The notes beneath the pieces were generated by a model. It was not told the origin of the DNA and ran no database searches. It was given only the letters and a program-made list of their open reading frames with translations. From NCBI GenBank assembly GCA_963802575.1, contig CAWDJF010000009.1:124001-188000 (forward strand): 64,000 nt of DNA, in the 5' to 3' direction. The DNA is from DATFTE01 sp963802575. GTDB taxonomy: Bacteria > Acidobacteriota > Terriglobia > Terriglobales > Acidobacteriaceae. The translations under genes and the position numbers were made by a program. This document shows, piece by piece, positions 35,180 through 44,007 of the stretch (its first letter is position 1; each line of letters begins with the position of its first letter).

Positions 35180-35232
35180 TGGAACGTAAGACGTATGAGA
35201 TTGTAGATTGGAGGGCGGAGAATGGACGAAAT

Positions 35233-35541
35233 ATGGATCGATTAGCGATGTTGAATGAAATCCTGGAGCAGAATCCCAGCGACGCGTTTGCGCGTTATGG
35301 GTTGGCGATGGAGTACTCGAAGAGTGGGCAAGTCGAAGAGGCGATGGCGGAGTTTGGAAAGTTGCTGGCGACGCACCCAGACTACACGCCGGGATATTTC
35401 ATGGCCGCACAAACGCTGGCGGCGGCGAACCGCATTGACGAAGCGAAGAACATGCTGGGAGACGGCATTGCGTCGGCGAAGCGGACTGGAAATACGCATG
35501 CTTTGTCGGAGATGGAAGGGATGTTGGGGGAGCTTGGGTAA
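35233..35541 (+). CDS. Small TPR-repeat protein
   Basis: A 102-residue protein from the ATG at 35233; the frame continues upstream to 35050 but overlaps the divergent gene's coding region. Two to three TPR units are visible: DAFARYGLAMEYSKSGQVEEAM, YTPGYFMAAQTLAAANRIDEAK (pieces) and a C-terminal helix NTHALSEMEGMLGEL. TPRs mediate protein-protein contacts; the partner is unknown. Confidence 0.78.
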   Translation: MDRLAMLNEILEQNPSDAFARYGLAMEYSKSGQVEEAMAEFGKLLATHPDYTPGYFMAAQTLAAANRIDEAKNMLGDGIASAKRTGNTHALSEMEGMLGELG

Positions 35542-35572
35542 TTTTGATCGTTGAATGGAACTGGCTTCACCT

Positions 35573-35597
35573 TGGCCGGCGGGACGCCGGCGCTACT
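35573..35597. repeat. GCCGGCG-GGA-CGCCGGC hairpin repeat, copy 5
   Basis: Same stem-loop as at 328. CTA at 35593-35595, inside the repeat, is the TAG stop of the minus-strand SDR gene. Confidence 0.88.
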
Positions 35598-36396
35598 TTG
35601 GGGGATGCACCCTTCTTCCCATGCCCCATTCCACCAACGCTGGGAACAGTTGATAAAGCTTTACAACTGGGTGCATGGTCCAAGGGACGATGACTTCGCG
35701 TTTGTTTTTTAGATATCCCTGAAACGTGGCGCGGGCTACGCGCTCAGCCGAGATTCCGCGCACAGACTCTGGGCGCACCACCTTCACTTCCCTTCCTCGC
35801 ACGGCATTGGCTCCGAAATCGGTGCGGACATAGCCCGGGCAGACGGTCATGACGTGGATGCCTAGCGGCATGAGCTCGATGCGGGCAGCTTTTCCGAAGG
35901 CATTCATCGCGAACTTAGTGGCACTGTAAACGGCGTGAAATGGCAAGGGAATGTGTCCTGCGACGCTGGAGATATTGATGATCACGCCAGAGCCTTGTTG
36001 CTTCATGATGGGGATAACGGCCTGCATGGAAGCAACGGTTCCAAAGAAATTGGTATCGAAGGTGTCTCGGCAGGCGGACATCTCGAGTTGTTCGACGGAG
36101 TCGAGTAGTCCATGGCCCGCGTTGTTGATCCAGACGTCGCAGCGATCGAAGTGATGCAGGGTCAAGCTGAGGACGCGGTCAATCTCTTCGCGATGGCGAA
36201 CGTCGCAGGCGAGGGCAAGCGTGCGATCGGTATGGCCGATGCGGCCGCGGGCTGCTTCGGCGCGTCCGGAGTCGCGGGAGAGCACGACGAGGTTGGCGCC
36301 ATGGTCGGCAAAGATTTTAGCGATGGCTTCGCCGATGCCCATAGAAGCGCCTGTAACCACGACGACTTTGCCGGAGAGATCTGCTGGGAGGCCCAT
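35593..36396 (-). CDS. Short-chain dehydrogenase/reductase
   Basis: A 267-residue classical SDR. The Rossmann motif VVVTGASMGIGEAIA is at about 11-25, NNAGHGLLDS at the expected position, the catalytic Ser in INISSVAGHIPL, and Y-x-x-x-K in AVYSATKFAMNAFG. The C-terminus (TMHPVVKLYQLFPALVEWGM) resembles membrane-associated SDRs of the DltE/YqjQ group. The stop lies within a hairpin repeat. Substrate unknown. Confidence 0.92.
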   Translation of the reverse strand: MGLPADLSGKVVVVTGASMGIGEAIAKIFADHGANLVVLSRDSGRAEAARGRIGHTDRTLALACDVRHREEIDRVLSLTLHHFDRCDVWINNAGHGLLDSVEQLEMSACRDTFDTNFFGTVASMQAVIPIMKQQGSGVIINISSVAGHIPLPFHAVYSATKFAMNAFGKAARIELMPLGIHVMTVCPGYVRTDFGANAVRGREVKVVRPESVRGISAERVARATFQGYLKNKREVIVPWTMHPVVKLYQLFPALVEWGMGRRVHPPK

Positions 36397-36491
36397 GCGG
36401 AGCTTTTAGTCTTCCGGCAAAGGCAAGTCAAGGACGGCGTACAATCGAACGACGCGCCCGGCGGGCGCGACCCCTGAAGCGGAGGCTTTTG

Positions 36492-37106
36492 GTGAGCTCG
36501 CTGTTGCCCCTGTTCCCTCTCGACCTGGTTTTGCTTCCTGGAGTTCCCTTGCCTTTGCACATCTTTGAACCACGATACAAAGAAATGATCAGCGAATGCC
36601 TATCGCAAAAGCGGCCTTTCGGCGTAGTCCGGGCGAAGGAAGAGGAAGGAGTGGCGGAGATCGGGTGCACAGCCGACATCATCACGGTGACCAAGGAATA
36701 TCCCGACGGGAAGATGGATATCGTTACGCAGGGCCGGGAACGCTTTGAGGTGATGGAGATCAATCAGGAGCGATCGTTTTTGCAGGCGGAGGTTCTTTAC
36801 TTTCAGGACGACCCGGGTACGGCCTCGAGCGAGGAGATCGCCGAGGCATTGCGGCTGCACAACGAGATCCTGTTGCTGGCGGGTGCGGAGCCGGAACCGG
36901 CATCGGCGGGAGAAGATCCGCAGCTGTCGTTTCGTCTCGCGGGGACGCTTCCGCTCGATCTTGATTTCAAACAGACTCTGCTGGGGATGAAATCAGAAGC
37001 AGAACGACTGCGGGGGATCAGCTCTTATTTTGAGGCTTTGTTGCCGAACTTGCGACGAACGATGCACGTGCGGAAGAAGGCTGGCGGGAATGGGCACGCT
37101 AGTTAA
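36492..37106 (+). CDS. Lon N-terminal (LonB/YcaO-type substrate-binding) domain protein
   Basis: A 204-residue protein made of a lone Lon substrate-binding domain: LLPLFPLDLVLLPGVPLPLHIFEPRYKEM (pieces), FGVVRAKEEEGVAEIGCTADI and GRERFEVMEINQERSFLQAEV. The C-terminal helical part includes DLDFKQTLLGMKSEAERL. It has no ATPase or protease domain. The GTG at 36492, 6 bp after a GGAGG, is preferred over the TTG at 36489. Such proteins are widespread, with no clear known role. Confidence 0.88.
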   Translation: MSSLLPLFPLDLVLLPGVPLPLHIFEPRYKEMISECLSQKRPFGVVRAKEEEGVAEIGCTADIITVTKEYPDGKMDIVTQGRERFEVMEINQERSFLQAEVLYFQDDPGTASSEEIAEALRLHNEILLLAGAEPEPASAGEDPQLSFRLAGTLPLDLDFKQTLLGMKSEAERLRGISSYFEALLPNLRRTMHVRKKAGGNGHAS

Positions 37107-37110
37107 GACT

Positions 37111-37144
37111 TTTTCACCACAGAGTCACAGAGACACAGAGAAAA
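37111..37144. repeat. CACAGAG repeat, copy 3
   Basis: TTCACCACAGAGTCACAGAGACACAGAGAAAA directly after the Lon-N gene, related to about 206 and 1666. Confidence 0.7.
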
Positions 37145-37326
37145 GCTGAAGATGAAGATAGTGAAGGCCTCTAATGCCTGGCTCTTTCTGGTTTCCCCGT
37201 GTCTCCCGCTTTTTGCGGTTACTTCTCCTTCCTGATTTTCTTCATGGTTAAGCGTCACAACGGGTTGTGATGACGCCGGGGGTATAATCAGCGAAGTACG
37301 TGGTTTCCTCTGGGGGTTTTTTCGTC

Positions 37327-38814
37327 ATGAGTTTCCCGCGGACGCTGGGCGAGTTACGCCACAGTCCCTTCTCTGAAGCACGTCTCCAGTCGCGGCATGT
37401 CAAAGATGAACTGCGCGACAACCTCGTCATCAAGATTCGCGAGGGTGGGCCGATTTTTCCCGGCATTGTTGGATATGACGACACGGTGGTGCCGCAGATT
37501 GTGAATGCGATCCTCTCGCGGCACAATTTCATCCTGCTGGGATTGAGGGGACAGGCAAAGAGCCGCATCCTGCGGGCGTTGACATCGTTGCTCGATGAAG
37601 CGACGCCTTATATCGCGGGCTGCGAAATTCATGACAATCCTTATGCGCCGATCTGCCGGCGCTGTCGCGACATGATCGAAGAGTGTGGAGACGCTACTTC
37701 CATCGCGTATTTAGGCGCGGAAGAGCGATACGTCGAGAAGCTGGCGACGCCAGATGTCACGATTGCTGACTTGATTGGCGACATTGATCCCATTAAGGCG
37801 GCGCGGGGCGGGCATGAACTCGCAAGCGAGATGACCGTTCACTACGGATTGCTGCCGCGGGCGAATCGCGGGATTTTCGCAATCAACGAATTGCCGGACC
37901 TCGCGGGAAAGATTCAAGTCGGCCTGTTCAACATCATGCAGGAAGGCGACGTGCAGATTAAGGGATACCCGATCCGGCTGCCGCTGGATGTGGCCATGGT
38001 GTTCAGCGCGAACCCCGAGGATTACACGGCGCGCGGCAAAATCATCACGCCGCTGAAAGATCGCATTGGCTCGGAGATTCGCACGCACTATCCGGCGTCG
38101 GTTGAGGAAGGCATTGAGATCACGGCGCAGGAAGCATGGATCAAGCGCGACGGATACCAGCTACATCTTCCGAAATATGTGCAGGAGGTGATTGAACGCA
38201 TTGCGTTCTCTGCACGGGAAGACAAGAAAATCGACAAGCGGTCGGGTGTCAGCCAGCGGTTGCCGATTTCCTGCACTGAGAATGTGATTTCGAATGCCGA
38301 GCGGCGGGCGATTCAGAACGACGAGAAGACCGTAGTGCCGCGCATCAGTGACATTTTTGCCGCGATGCCGGCCATCACCGGAAAGCTCGAACTCGAATAT
38401 GAGGGCGAGATGAAGGGCGCGGATCATGTGGGGCGCGAACTGATCCGGACGGCCATCGCCAAGACCTACGACGACTATTTCAATGGTGTGAACATGCAGC
38501 AGGTGGTGCAGTGGTTCGATCTGGGCGGCGAGATTCAACTCGCGGATTCCGCGGGCGCCGCCGAGGTACTCGAATCGCTACGCACAATCCAGGGCCTGAT
38601 GGATAAGTTGAGTAAAGTCGGCGTGGGTCCGAAGGACGCGACCGAAATGCAGGTCTCAGCAGCTGAGTTCGTGCTTGAGGGCCTGCACGCGCACAAGCGA
38701 ATTGGGCGGAATGAGGAGCGTGTGTTTCGCGCCGGAGAGAAGCCCCCGAAGCACAACGAGAAACAGCCGGTGGAACGGGAAGAGCCGTTTCGGGGGAGAA
38801 GACCTTACAACTAG
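37327..38814 (+). CDS. MoxR/ChlI-like AAA+ ATPase with Cys cluster
   Basis: A 495-residue AAA+ ATPase from the ATG at 37327, after a GGGGG ribosome-binding site. Walker A-like GLRGQAKSR (72-80) keeps the Lys and Ser of the MoxR P-loop; Walker B is NRGIFAINELPDLAG and sensor 1 is VFSANPEDYTARG. Unlike ordinary MoxR proteins it has four Cys between Walker A and B: Cys99, Cys110, Cys113 and Cys120 (C-x10-C-x2-C-x6-C), a likely zinc site. The C-terminal helical part has GAAEVLESLRTIQGLMDKL. It is followed 80 bp later by a VWA gene; MoxR-VWA pairs act in protein or metal-cofactor assembly. The target is unknown. Confidence 0.88.
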   Translation: MSFPRTLGELRHSPFSEARLQSRHVKDELRDNLVIKIREGGPIFPGIVGYDDTVVPQIVNAILSRHNFILLGLRGQAKSRILRALTSLLDEATPYIAGCEIHDNPYAPICRRCRDMIEECGDATSIAYLGAEERYVEKLATPDVTIADLIGDIDPIKAARGGHELASEMTVHYGLLPRANRGIFAINELPDLAGKIQVGLFNIMQEGDVQIKGYPIRLPLDVAMVFSANPEDYTARGKIITPLKDRIGSEIRTHYPASVEEGIEITAQEAWIKRDGYQLHLPKYVQEVIERIAFSAREDKKIDKRSGVSQRLPISCTENVISNAERRAIQNDEKTVVPRISDIFAAMPAITGKLELEYEGEMKGADHVGRELIRTAIAKTYDDYFNGVNMQQVVQWFDLGGEIQLADSAGAAEVLESLRTIQGLMDKLSKVGVGPKDATEMQVSAAEFVLEGLHAHKRIGRNEERVFRAGEKPPKHNEKQPVEREEPFRGRRPYN

Positions 38815-38894
38815 GTCGCCGGTCACAGGTCGCCGGTCGCAGCAAATGAAGCGATCTGGCTGCGACCTGCGACCAGCAGCCAACGACCGATCTT

Positions 38895-40133
38895 ATGAAA
38901 CGCATTCGTTACAGCAAGTACGTGCCGGATCCCGCGGGCGAGATGAGCATGGAAGATTTGCTCGGCGCGCTGTCGGACTTTCTGCTGCAGAGCGGCTTTC
39001 AGAATTATCTCTACGACGATTTTGGGGACGGCGAGCAGACGCTGGACGACTTGCGGCGGGCGCTCGAACAGGCACTCCTTGACAGCGACCTGCTGGACGA
39101 GGAGATGCGGCAACAGCTGCAACAGATGCAGGCGGACGGGAAGCTGGAAGAACTGATCGAGCAACTGATCGAGCGGATGCAGCAGGAAGACTACATCAGC
39201 ATTGATGATCCGCATGATCCGTCGAAGCGGTCAAGCGTGGGTGGGCAGGTCGGTGAGGCACAGAATCAGGCGAAGTTTGAGATCACCGACAAGAGCCTGG
39301 ATTTTCTGGGATTCAAGACGTTGCGCGATCTGTTGGGGTCGCTGGGCAAGTCGAGTTTTGGCCGGCATGACACACGCGATTTGGCCACGGGAATTGAGAC
39401 CAGCGGCGCATCGCGTCCTTATGAGTTCGGCGACACGTTGAATCTGGATATCACCGCGACACTTTCAAGCGCGATCAAGCGGGAGGGGCTGAGTCTCCCC
39501 TTGAACATGGAGTACTCCGATTTGCAGGTGCACCAGTGCGAGTACCAGTCGTCGTGTGCGACGGTACTAATGCTCGACTGCTCGCATTCGATGATTCTCT
39601 ACGGCGAGGACCGGTTTACTCCGGCGAAGAAAGTAGCGATGGCGCTGTCGCATTTGATTCGCACGCAGTATCCGGGGGATTCGTTGTCGTTGATTTTGTT
39701 TCACGACTCGGCGGAGGAAGTCCCGTTGTCACAACTGGCGCGAGTGAAGGTCGGGCCTTACTACACAAATACTCGCGAGGGGTTACGGCTGGCGCAGCGG
39801 ATTTTGCAGCGGCAGCGTAAGGACATGAAGCAGATTGTCATGATTACTGACGGCAAGCCTTCGGCGCTGACGCTCGAAGATGGGCGAATTTATAAGAATG
39901 CGTTTGGGCTGGATCCGCTGGTGGTGAGTCAGACCTTAGAAGAAGTTTCGAAGTGCAAGCGGGCCGGAGTATTGATCAATACGTTCATGCTGGCGTCGGA
40001 TTATGGTCTGGTGCAGTTTGTGCAGAAGGTGACGGAGATGTGCCGTGGGAAGGCTTACTTCACAACGCCTTACACGCTCGGGCAGTATTTGTTGATGGAT
40101 TATATGTCGCGGAAGACGAAGACGATTCATTAG
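38895..40133 (+). CDS. VWA (von Willebrand A)-domain protein, partner of the AAA+ ATPase
   Basis: A 412-residue protein. The N-terminal half (about 15-150) is helical and acidic, rich in Leu, Gln and Glu (MRQQLQQMQADGKLEELIEQL in pieces). The VWA domain begins at about 222 with a complete MIDAS: Asp228-x-Ser230-x-Ser232 in MLDCSHSM; the conserved Thr and Asp follow (YYTNTREGLRLAQ and VMITDGKPSAL). Pairing with the MoxR-like ATPase just upstream suggests a two-part chaperone/insertase. The protein has no signal peptide, so it is probably cytoplasmic. Confidence 0.9.
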   Translation: MKRIRYSKYVPDPAGEMSMEDLLGALSDFLLQSGFQNYLYDDFGDGEQTLDDLRRALEQALLDSDLLDEEMRQQLQQMQADGKLEELIEQLIERMQQEDYISIDDPHDPSKRSSVGGQVGEAQNQAKFEITDKSLDFLGFKTLRDLLGSLGKSSFGRHDTRDLATGIETSGASRPYEFGDTLNLDITATLSSAIKREGLSLPLNMEYSDLQVHQCEYQSSCATVLMLDCSHSMILYGEDRFTPAKKVAMALSHLIRTQYPGDSLSLILFHDSAEEVPLSQLARVKVGPYYTNTREGLRLAQRILQRQRKDMKQIVMITDGKPSALTLEDGRIYKNAFGLDPLVVSQTLEEVSKCKRAGVLINTFMLASDYGLVQFVQKVTEMCRGKAYFTTPYTLGQYLLMDYMSRKTKTIH

Positions 40134-40255
40134 GAAGCGGGCTCTAGGCTCTCGGCTTTAGGCCCTTGGCAAACCTCAGGCGCTAAAGCGCGAACACTTT
40201 TCGACCTTTACGGCACGACTGAAGTCGTGCCCTTCCCAAGACCTTTATGGTCGCA

Positions 40256-42190
40256 TCAATCCTTCGAGACTTCCTGGATGGCGCGGTAGGCCTGGTCGAT
40301 GGCGGAGTCGGTGTAGGCATAGGCTCCGGCGTCGGCATTGGCGATGGCAATTCGTCCGTACGGTTTGCGGGCGACCTCGCATGGCGTTTCGCCGCCTTCC
40401 AGCCAGAACTTATCCCACAGCGAGTTGTATTCGTAGGCGTATCCGTGCGGCCAGCGATTGACCGTGATGGCGGTGATATCGCGAGCGGGATCGAATCCGC
40501 CCGGGCCTAGGGTGCGCTCCATCTGATCGCGGATATTGCGCTCCATGGTTTCGAAAGTCGTCGTGAAGAGTTCCATGCGGCCGAGACGGTGCTGTTCGCG
40601 GGCGGGGCGTCCGGGCTTGCACGGAGTTTTCATCATGTGGACGACGATGGGGTCACCGGGTTTTTGGGAGCACTCGTACTCGCCGATGCTGACTGGAAGA
40701 TCGAGATTGAAGCGTGAGTGGTATCCGCCGGGCGCGTAGACGGAACTTGCTCCCAGTTTCTGAAATGACTTCCAATTGCGAATGGCGACGTTGGTGTAGA
40801 GCAGCGGAACTTTGGCGGCTGAGGCGAGCGCATCCTTCTGTTTGTCGGGAAGTTCATCGCAGATGTACGGGATGACAACGTGCCAGCAGGCCAGGACGCA
40901 GCGGGCACCGCGAACCGTGTAGACCTTTCCTCCCGTCGCGTAAGTGACTTCGACCTCCTCGGCGGTGGTGGGGTCTCCCATATGTTTCACGCGAACGGCG
41001 GTGCTGTTCAGGCGAATGCGGACCGGCGACGAGTTGCGATCGAGTTTCGAGTAGTCGGCACGAGCCGTGACAATGTCAGCAGCAGAACTGCCGGGGATCG
41101 CTGAGGGAATGAGTTTACGAACCAGCATGCGCGCTATGGAGGCGTTTCCATCGGGAAAATGGAAGAAGTACTTCTCGGCTTCCTCGTTGGGAATCGCGTC
41201 ACGATTCATGCCTGGTCCGGGCTTTGGGTCGAGGTTCATTCCCTCGAAGCCGGGATAGTTCAGGCCCCAGGCATCCTGGGCGGCGATGGCATCGATGCCC
41301 AATCCGAACAGCGGCTGGGGATCGACTTGCAGAACGCGGATGACTTCCTCGTTCACTCCCACGAGATCGGTCAGGAACTTTGCGTAGCTCATGCGCGCGA
41401 GTTTGGCTTTCTTTTCGTCGGAGCTTAAGCCAGGCAAATAGTCCTTGGATTCGTGGAAGAGGCGCTCGTAATCTTTTTTGCCTTGATCGGAAAGTGGCGC
41501 GTCGGCAAGAAACTGCTTCCACAGCTTGGAATCAGGATTCGACGCGTCGCCGGTTTTGATACCGCCGAGCGGCGCGGGATTAATCAGCAGTTTGTCGGCG
41601 CCGAAAGTTTCTTTGTCGAAGAAGATGTTGGGAACGAGTCCCATGGAGCGGTAGAGATCTTTGGAAACGTATTTGGGGTAAGACGCGACATCGATTCCAA
41701 GCTCGTTGATCACCGACTGCGCGACTGGGCTGTAGGGCGCGGGGCTTTCGATCGAAAAGGTACCTCCGTAGCCGAGAAGGAAGCGTCCGTTGCGGAATTC
41801 GTTGCGCTTGGCGTGTCCGCCGAAGTCGTCGTGGTTCTCGATGATCAGGATGCGGGCATTGGGCCCGGCGACCTTTCTGAAGAAGTAAGCGGCGGAGAGG
41901 CCGCTGATACCGCCTCCAACAATGACCAGGTCATAAGTTTCTTTGGTGTCGACGGGCTTCCCGGCGGTGTCCCAAAAGTTGCCGTCGCGCACGCTGTGCA
42001 TGGTTTCGAACGAACCGACGTGGCTGCCGCGAAGGCCGGTGCGGGCGGGCGGGTAGTCGTCTTCTTTGTCGTGGGCGAAAAGCGGGGAGGGCAGGATTGC
42101 GGCTCCGACAGTAAGCGCGACTCCATTGAGGAAGTCACGGCGGGTGATGTCACGGCGCATGCCGAGTTCTTTGTCGCGCGGATCGCGCAC
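40256..42190 (-). CDS. FAD-dependent oxidoreductase resembling spermidine dehydrogenase
   Basis: A 644-residue flavoprotein. The N-terminus carries a Tat-type signal (ITRRDFLNGVALTVGAAIL), so it is probably exported folded. FAD-binding LVIVGGGISGLSAAYFF is at about 88-104, followed by ENHDDFGGHAKRNEF. The opening text (DKELGM, PPARTGLRGSHVGSFE) and NRWPHGYAYEYNSLWD near the C-terminus match spermidine dehydrogenase-like (SpdH) proteins, supporting the long start at 42190. SpdH oxidises spermidine; whether this homologue uses polyamines is not shown. A heme site, seen in some homologues, is not obvious. Confidence 0.8.
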   Translation of the reverse strand: MRDPRDKELGMRRDITRRDFLNGVALTVGAAILPSPLFAHDKEDDYPPARTGLRGSHVGSFETMHSVRDGNFWDTAGKPVDTKETYDLVIVGGGISGLSAAYFFRKVAGPNARILIIENHDDFGGHAKRNEFRNGRFLLGYGGTFSIESPAPYSPVAQSVINELGIDVASYPKYVSKDLYRSMGLVPNIFFDKETFGADKLLINPAPLGGIKTGDASNPDSKLWKQFLADAPLSDQGKKDYERLFHESKDYLPGLSSDEKKAKLARMSYAKFLTDLVGVNEEVIRVLQVDPQPLFGLGIDAIAAQDAWGLNYPGFEGMNLDPKPGPGMNRDAIPNEEAEKYFFHFPDGNASIARMLVRKLIPSAIPGSSAADIVTARADYSKLDRNSSPVRIRLNSTAVRVKHMGDPTTAEEVEVTYATGGKVYTVRGARCVLACWHVVIPYICDELPDKQKDALASAAKVPLLYTNVAIRNWKSFQKLGASSVYAPGGYHSRFNLDLPVSIGEYECSQKPGDPIVVHMMKTPCKPGRPAREQHRLGRMELFTTTFETMERNIRDQMERTLGPGGFDPARDITAITVNRWPHGYAYEYNSLWDKFWLEGGETPCEVARKPYGRIAIANADAGAYAYTDSAIDQAYRAIQEVSKD

Positions 42191-42251
42191 GCAGGCCCTC
42201 CCTTCGGCTGAGAACAGCCGGGTGGTTTGTTACGGAGCGGACTTTTACAAC

Positions 42252-42494
42252 TTAGGAATTTCCCGAACCCTCGGACTTTTTCACCGCGAGTTCTGCGCCC
42301 TGGAATCCGATTTTGCTGTGGGTGCCGTCGCAGAAAGGCTTGTTAATGGAACCGCCGCAGCGGCAGAGGGAGAAGGCGGGCTTGCCGGTGAGGTCGTACT
42401 GGTTGCCGTTGACGTCCACCAACTCGATGGAACCTTCGGGAGCTTCGACGCGATAAGGCCCGTTGGGTCGAATCGTAATTTTCACATTTGCCAT
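42252..42494 (-). CDS. CDGSH iron-sulfur domain protein
   Basis: An 80-residue protein with one CDGSH domain binding a 2Fe-2S cluster through 3 Cys and 1 His. Cys44, Cys46, Cys55 and His59 are in LCRCGGSINKPFCDGTHSK, a perfect signature. An N-terminal beta-strand region (MANVKITIRPNGPYRV) precedes it. The protein probably handles redox or iron. It lies 61 bp upstream of the spermidine-dehydrogenase-like gene on the same strand, a possible electron-transfer partner. Confidence 0.93.
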   Translation of the reverse strand: MANVKITIRPNGPYRVEAPEGSIELVDVNGNQYDLTGKPAFSLCRCGGSINKPFCDGTHSKIGFQGAELAVKKSEGSGNS

Positions 42495-42555
42495 GGAGTA
42501 AAGATATCAGTTTCGGAGGGGATGGTTCCAGCGGCCAGCTTTCAGTAGAAGCCAA

Positions 42556-43674
42556 TCACGCAGCGGCGGACACGGTAGATAAGAGGCTGCCGTAGAGATC
42601 GAGGTAGTCGTCGATCATGCGCTTGGCGGTGAAGCGTTCGCGGGCGCGCTGGTAGGCGCGGTTGGCGTAAGTGCGGCAGAGATCGCGATCTTCGCTCATG
42701 CGGCGGATCAGCGAGGCGAGACTGGTGGCGTCGTTGGCTTCGAAGTAGAGAGCGGCGTCTCCCCATATTTCGCGGAACGTCGGGATGTCGTTGGCGATGA
42801 TGGCGCAGCGTGAGAGTGCGGCTTCGAGAGCGGCCATCCCAAATGGTTCGTAGCGCGACGTAGCAGCATAGATGGCGGCGCGGCTGTAGAGTGCGCGCAG
42901 TTGCGCTTCGGTCTGCGGTCCTTTGAGAGCGACGCATACTTGCTCGGTAGCGAGTTTCACATCCGCTCGAATGGGAATTTTCATGCTCGCTACTGGAGCC
43001 TCGGCGCCCACGATGCAAACCGACAGAGGGTGCGTGTGTTGCGTCAGCAGATTGACTTGCTTGCCAGCGTCGTAGAGACGTCCTACCGCGAGCACGGAGT
43101 CATCTTTGCTGGTGTAAGGATTGAAGAAGATGGGATTGCGGCCGTTGTAGATGACCGCGTCGCGCTTGGGCCAGGCATAGCAAGTGCGAACCGTGTCGAG
43201 CATCCAGCGGGTGGGAGCGACGACGGCGCTGGCCTTGGCTAGTCCGCGGCTCACCACTTCGCGATACCAGCGCAGCCACTGCGAAGGCTTGGGTTCGTGA
43301 CCGTGGACAGCGTTCCACCAGCTGATCATGTCCCCGTGCGCCACCACGATGCGAGGCACGTTCACCGGCAAATTGCCGTAACAGAGTTGATTCAGGTGCA
43401 GCACGTCCGGCTTCAACTCGGCAACCAAGTTCACGAGGTAAGAGGAAGACTCCTCAAGATCGAACTGGCCTTCCTGCATCCAATCGAGTCGGAAGGCAGT
43501 GGGACGGTAATCGAGGCCGTGAAGGCTTTCCATCCAAGACGTTTGTTGGGGAAGGGGGATTTCGCCAAGGCTGACGAGAGTGACGCGGATGCCGCGGGTA
43601 ACGAGTCCTGTGACGAGTTCGCGGGTGTAAGTCCACACACCGCTCATTGTGTCCGCAGTCACAAGGACATGCAT
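42556..43674 (-). CDS. GT-B glycosyltransferase (GT4 type)
   Basis: A 372-residue glycosyltransferase. The ATG at 43674 gives a typical opening MHVLVTADTMSGVWTYTREL. The donor-binding half contains FNPYTSKDDSVLAVGRLYDAGKQVNLL and the GT4 signature RYEPFGMAALEAALSRCAIIANDIPTFREIWGDAALYFE (pieces), with the E-x7-E motif. It has no membrane helix and is probably peripheral at the inner membrane. The sugar and acceptor are unknown. Confidence 0.92.
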   Translation of the reverse strand: MHVLVTADTMSGVWTYTRELVTGLVTRGIRVTLVSLGEIPLPQQTSWMESLHGLDYRPTAFRLDWMQEGQFDLEESSSYLVNLVAELKPDVLHLNQLCYGNLPVNVPRIVVAHGDMISWWNAVHGHEPKPSQWLRWYREVVSRGLAKASAVVAPTRWMLDTVRTCYAWPKRDAVIYNGRNPIFFNPYTSKDDSVLAVGRLYDAGKQVNLLTQHTHPLSVCIVGAEAPVASMKIPIRADVKLATEQVCVALKGPQTEAQLRALYSRAAIYAATSRYEPFGMAALEAALSRCAIIANDIPTFREIWGDAALYFEANDATSLASLIRRMSEDRDLCRTYANRAYQRARERFTAKRMIDDYLDLYGSLLSTVSAAA

Positions 43675-43854
43675 TGAATCGCCCCGGGGTCGAAGGAAGA
43701 GACGGACAGTTACGGCCATCCGACGCTTGCTGCCCGGCTATTCTAGTGTGGATTGATGAGTTTTGAAACAATTCTTTGGGAAGGGCGGGGTGCAAGAAAT
43801 TGCATAGGCAGCGATAGCCGTCGGCTGGAGGTGACTCATTTCGAGGGTTCAGTC

Positions 43855-43933
43855 GTCCCTACGGGACTCGGTTGTTGCATCATTTTCACCCGGCGTTGAA
43901 ACGCCGGGCTATTGGCAAGTGTCCCTACGGGAC
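43855..43933. repeat. Composite repeat GTCCCTACGGGAC / CCCGGCGTTGAAACGCCGGG, copy 2
   Basis: GTCCCTACGGGAC (43855-43867), CCCGGCGTTGAAACGCCGGG (43889-43908) and GTCCCTACGGGAC (43921-43933), in the same order as 2581-2659. Confidence 0.85.
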
Positions 43934-43962
43934 GGGAACTTATGAGCTCGGGCGGTGGTACG

Positions 43963-44007
43963 GCCTCCCACCTTTGCCGCAAAGGCCCGGCAAATATGGG
44001 GCCGCGG
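43963..44007. repeat. Covarying-arm hairpin repeat, copy 7 (degenerate)
   Basis: CCTCCCACCTTTGCCGC, then GCCCGGCAAATATGGGG. It touches the stop codon of the gene at 44008-44496. Confidence 0.75.

Larger units (their letters stand above)
43675..44007. other. Repeat-rich gap upstream of the glycosyltransferase
   Basis: A 333-bp gap holding the composite repeat (43855-43933) and a covarying-arm hairpin (43963-44007). The part near 43675-43850 may hold the glycosyltransferase promoter; no clear hexamers. Confidence 0.55.
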
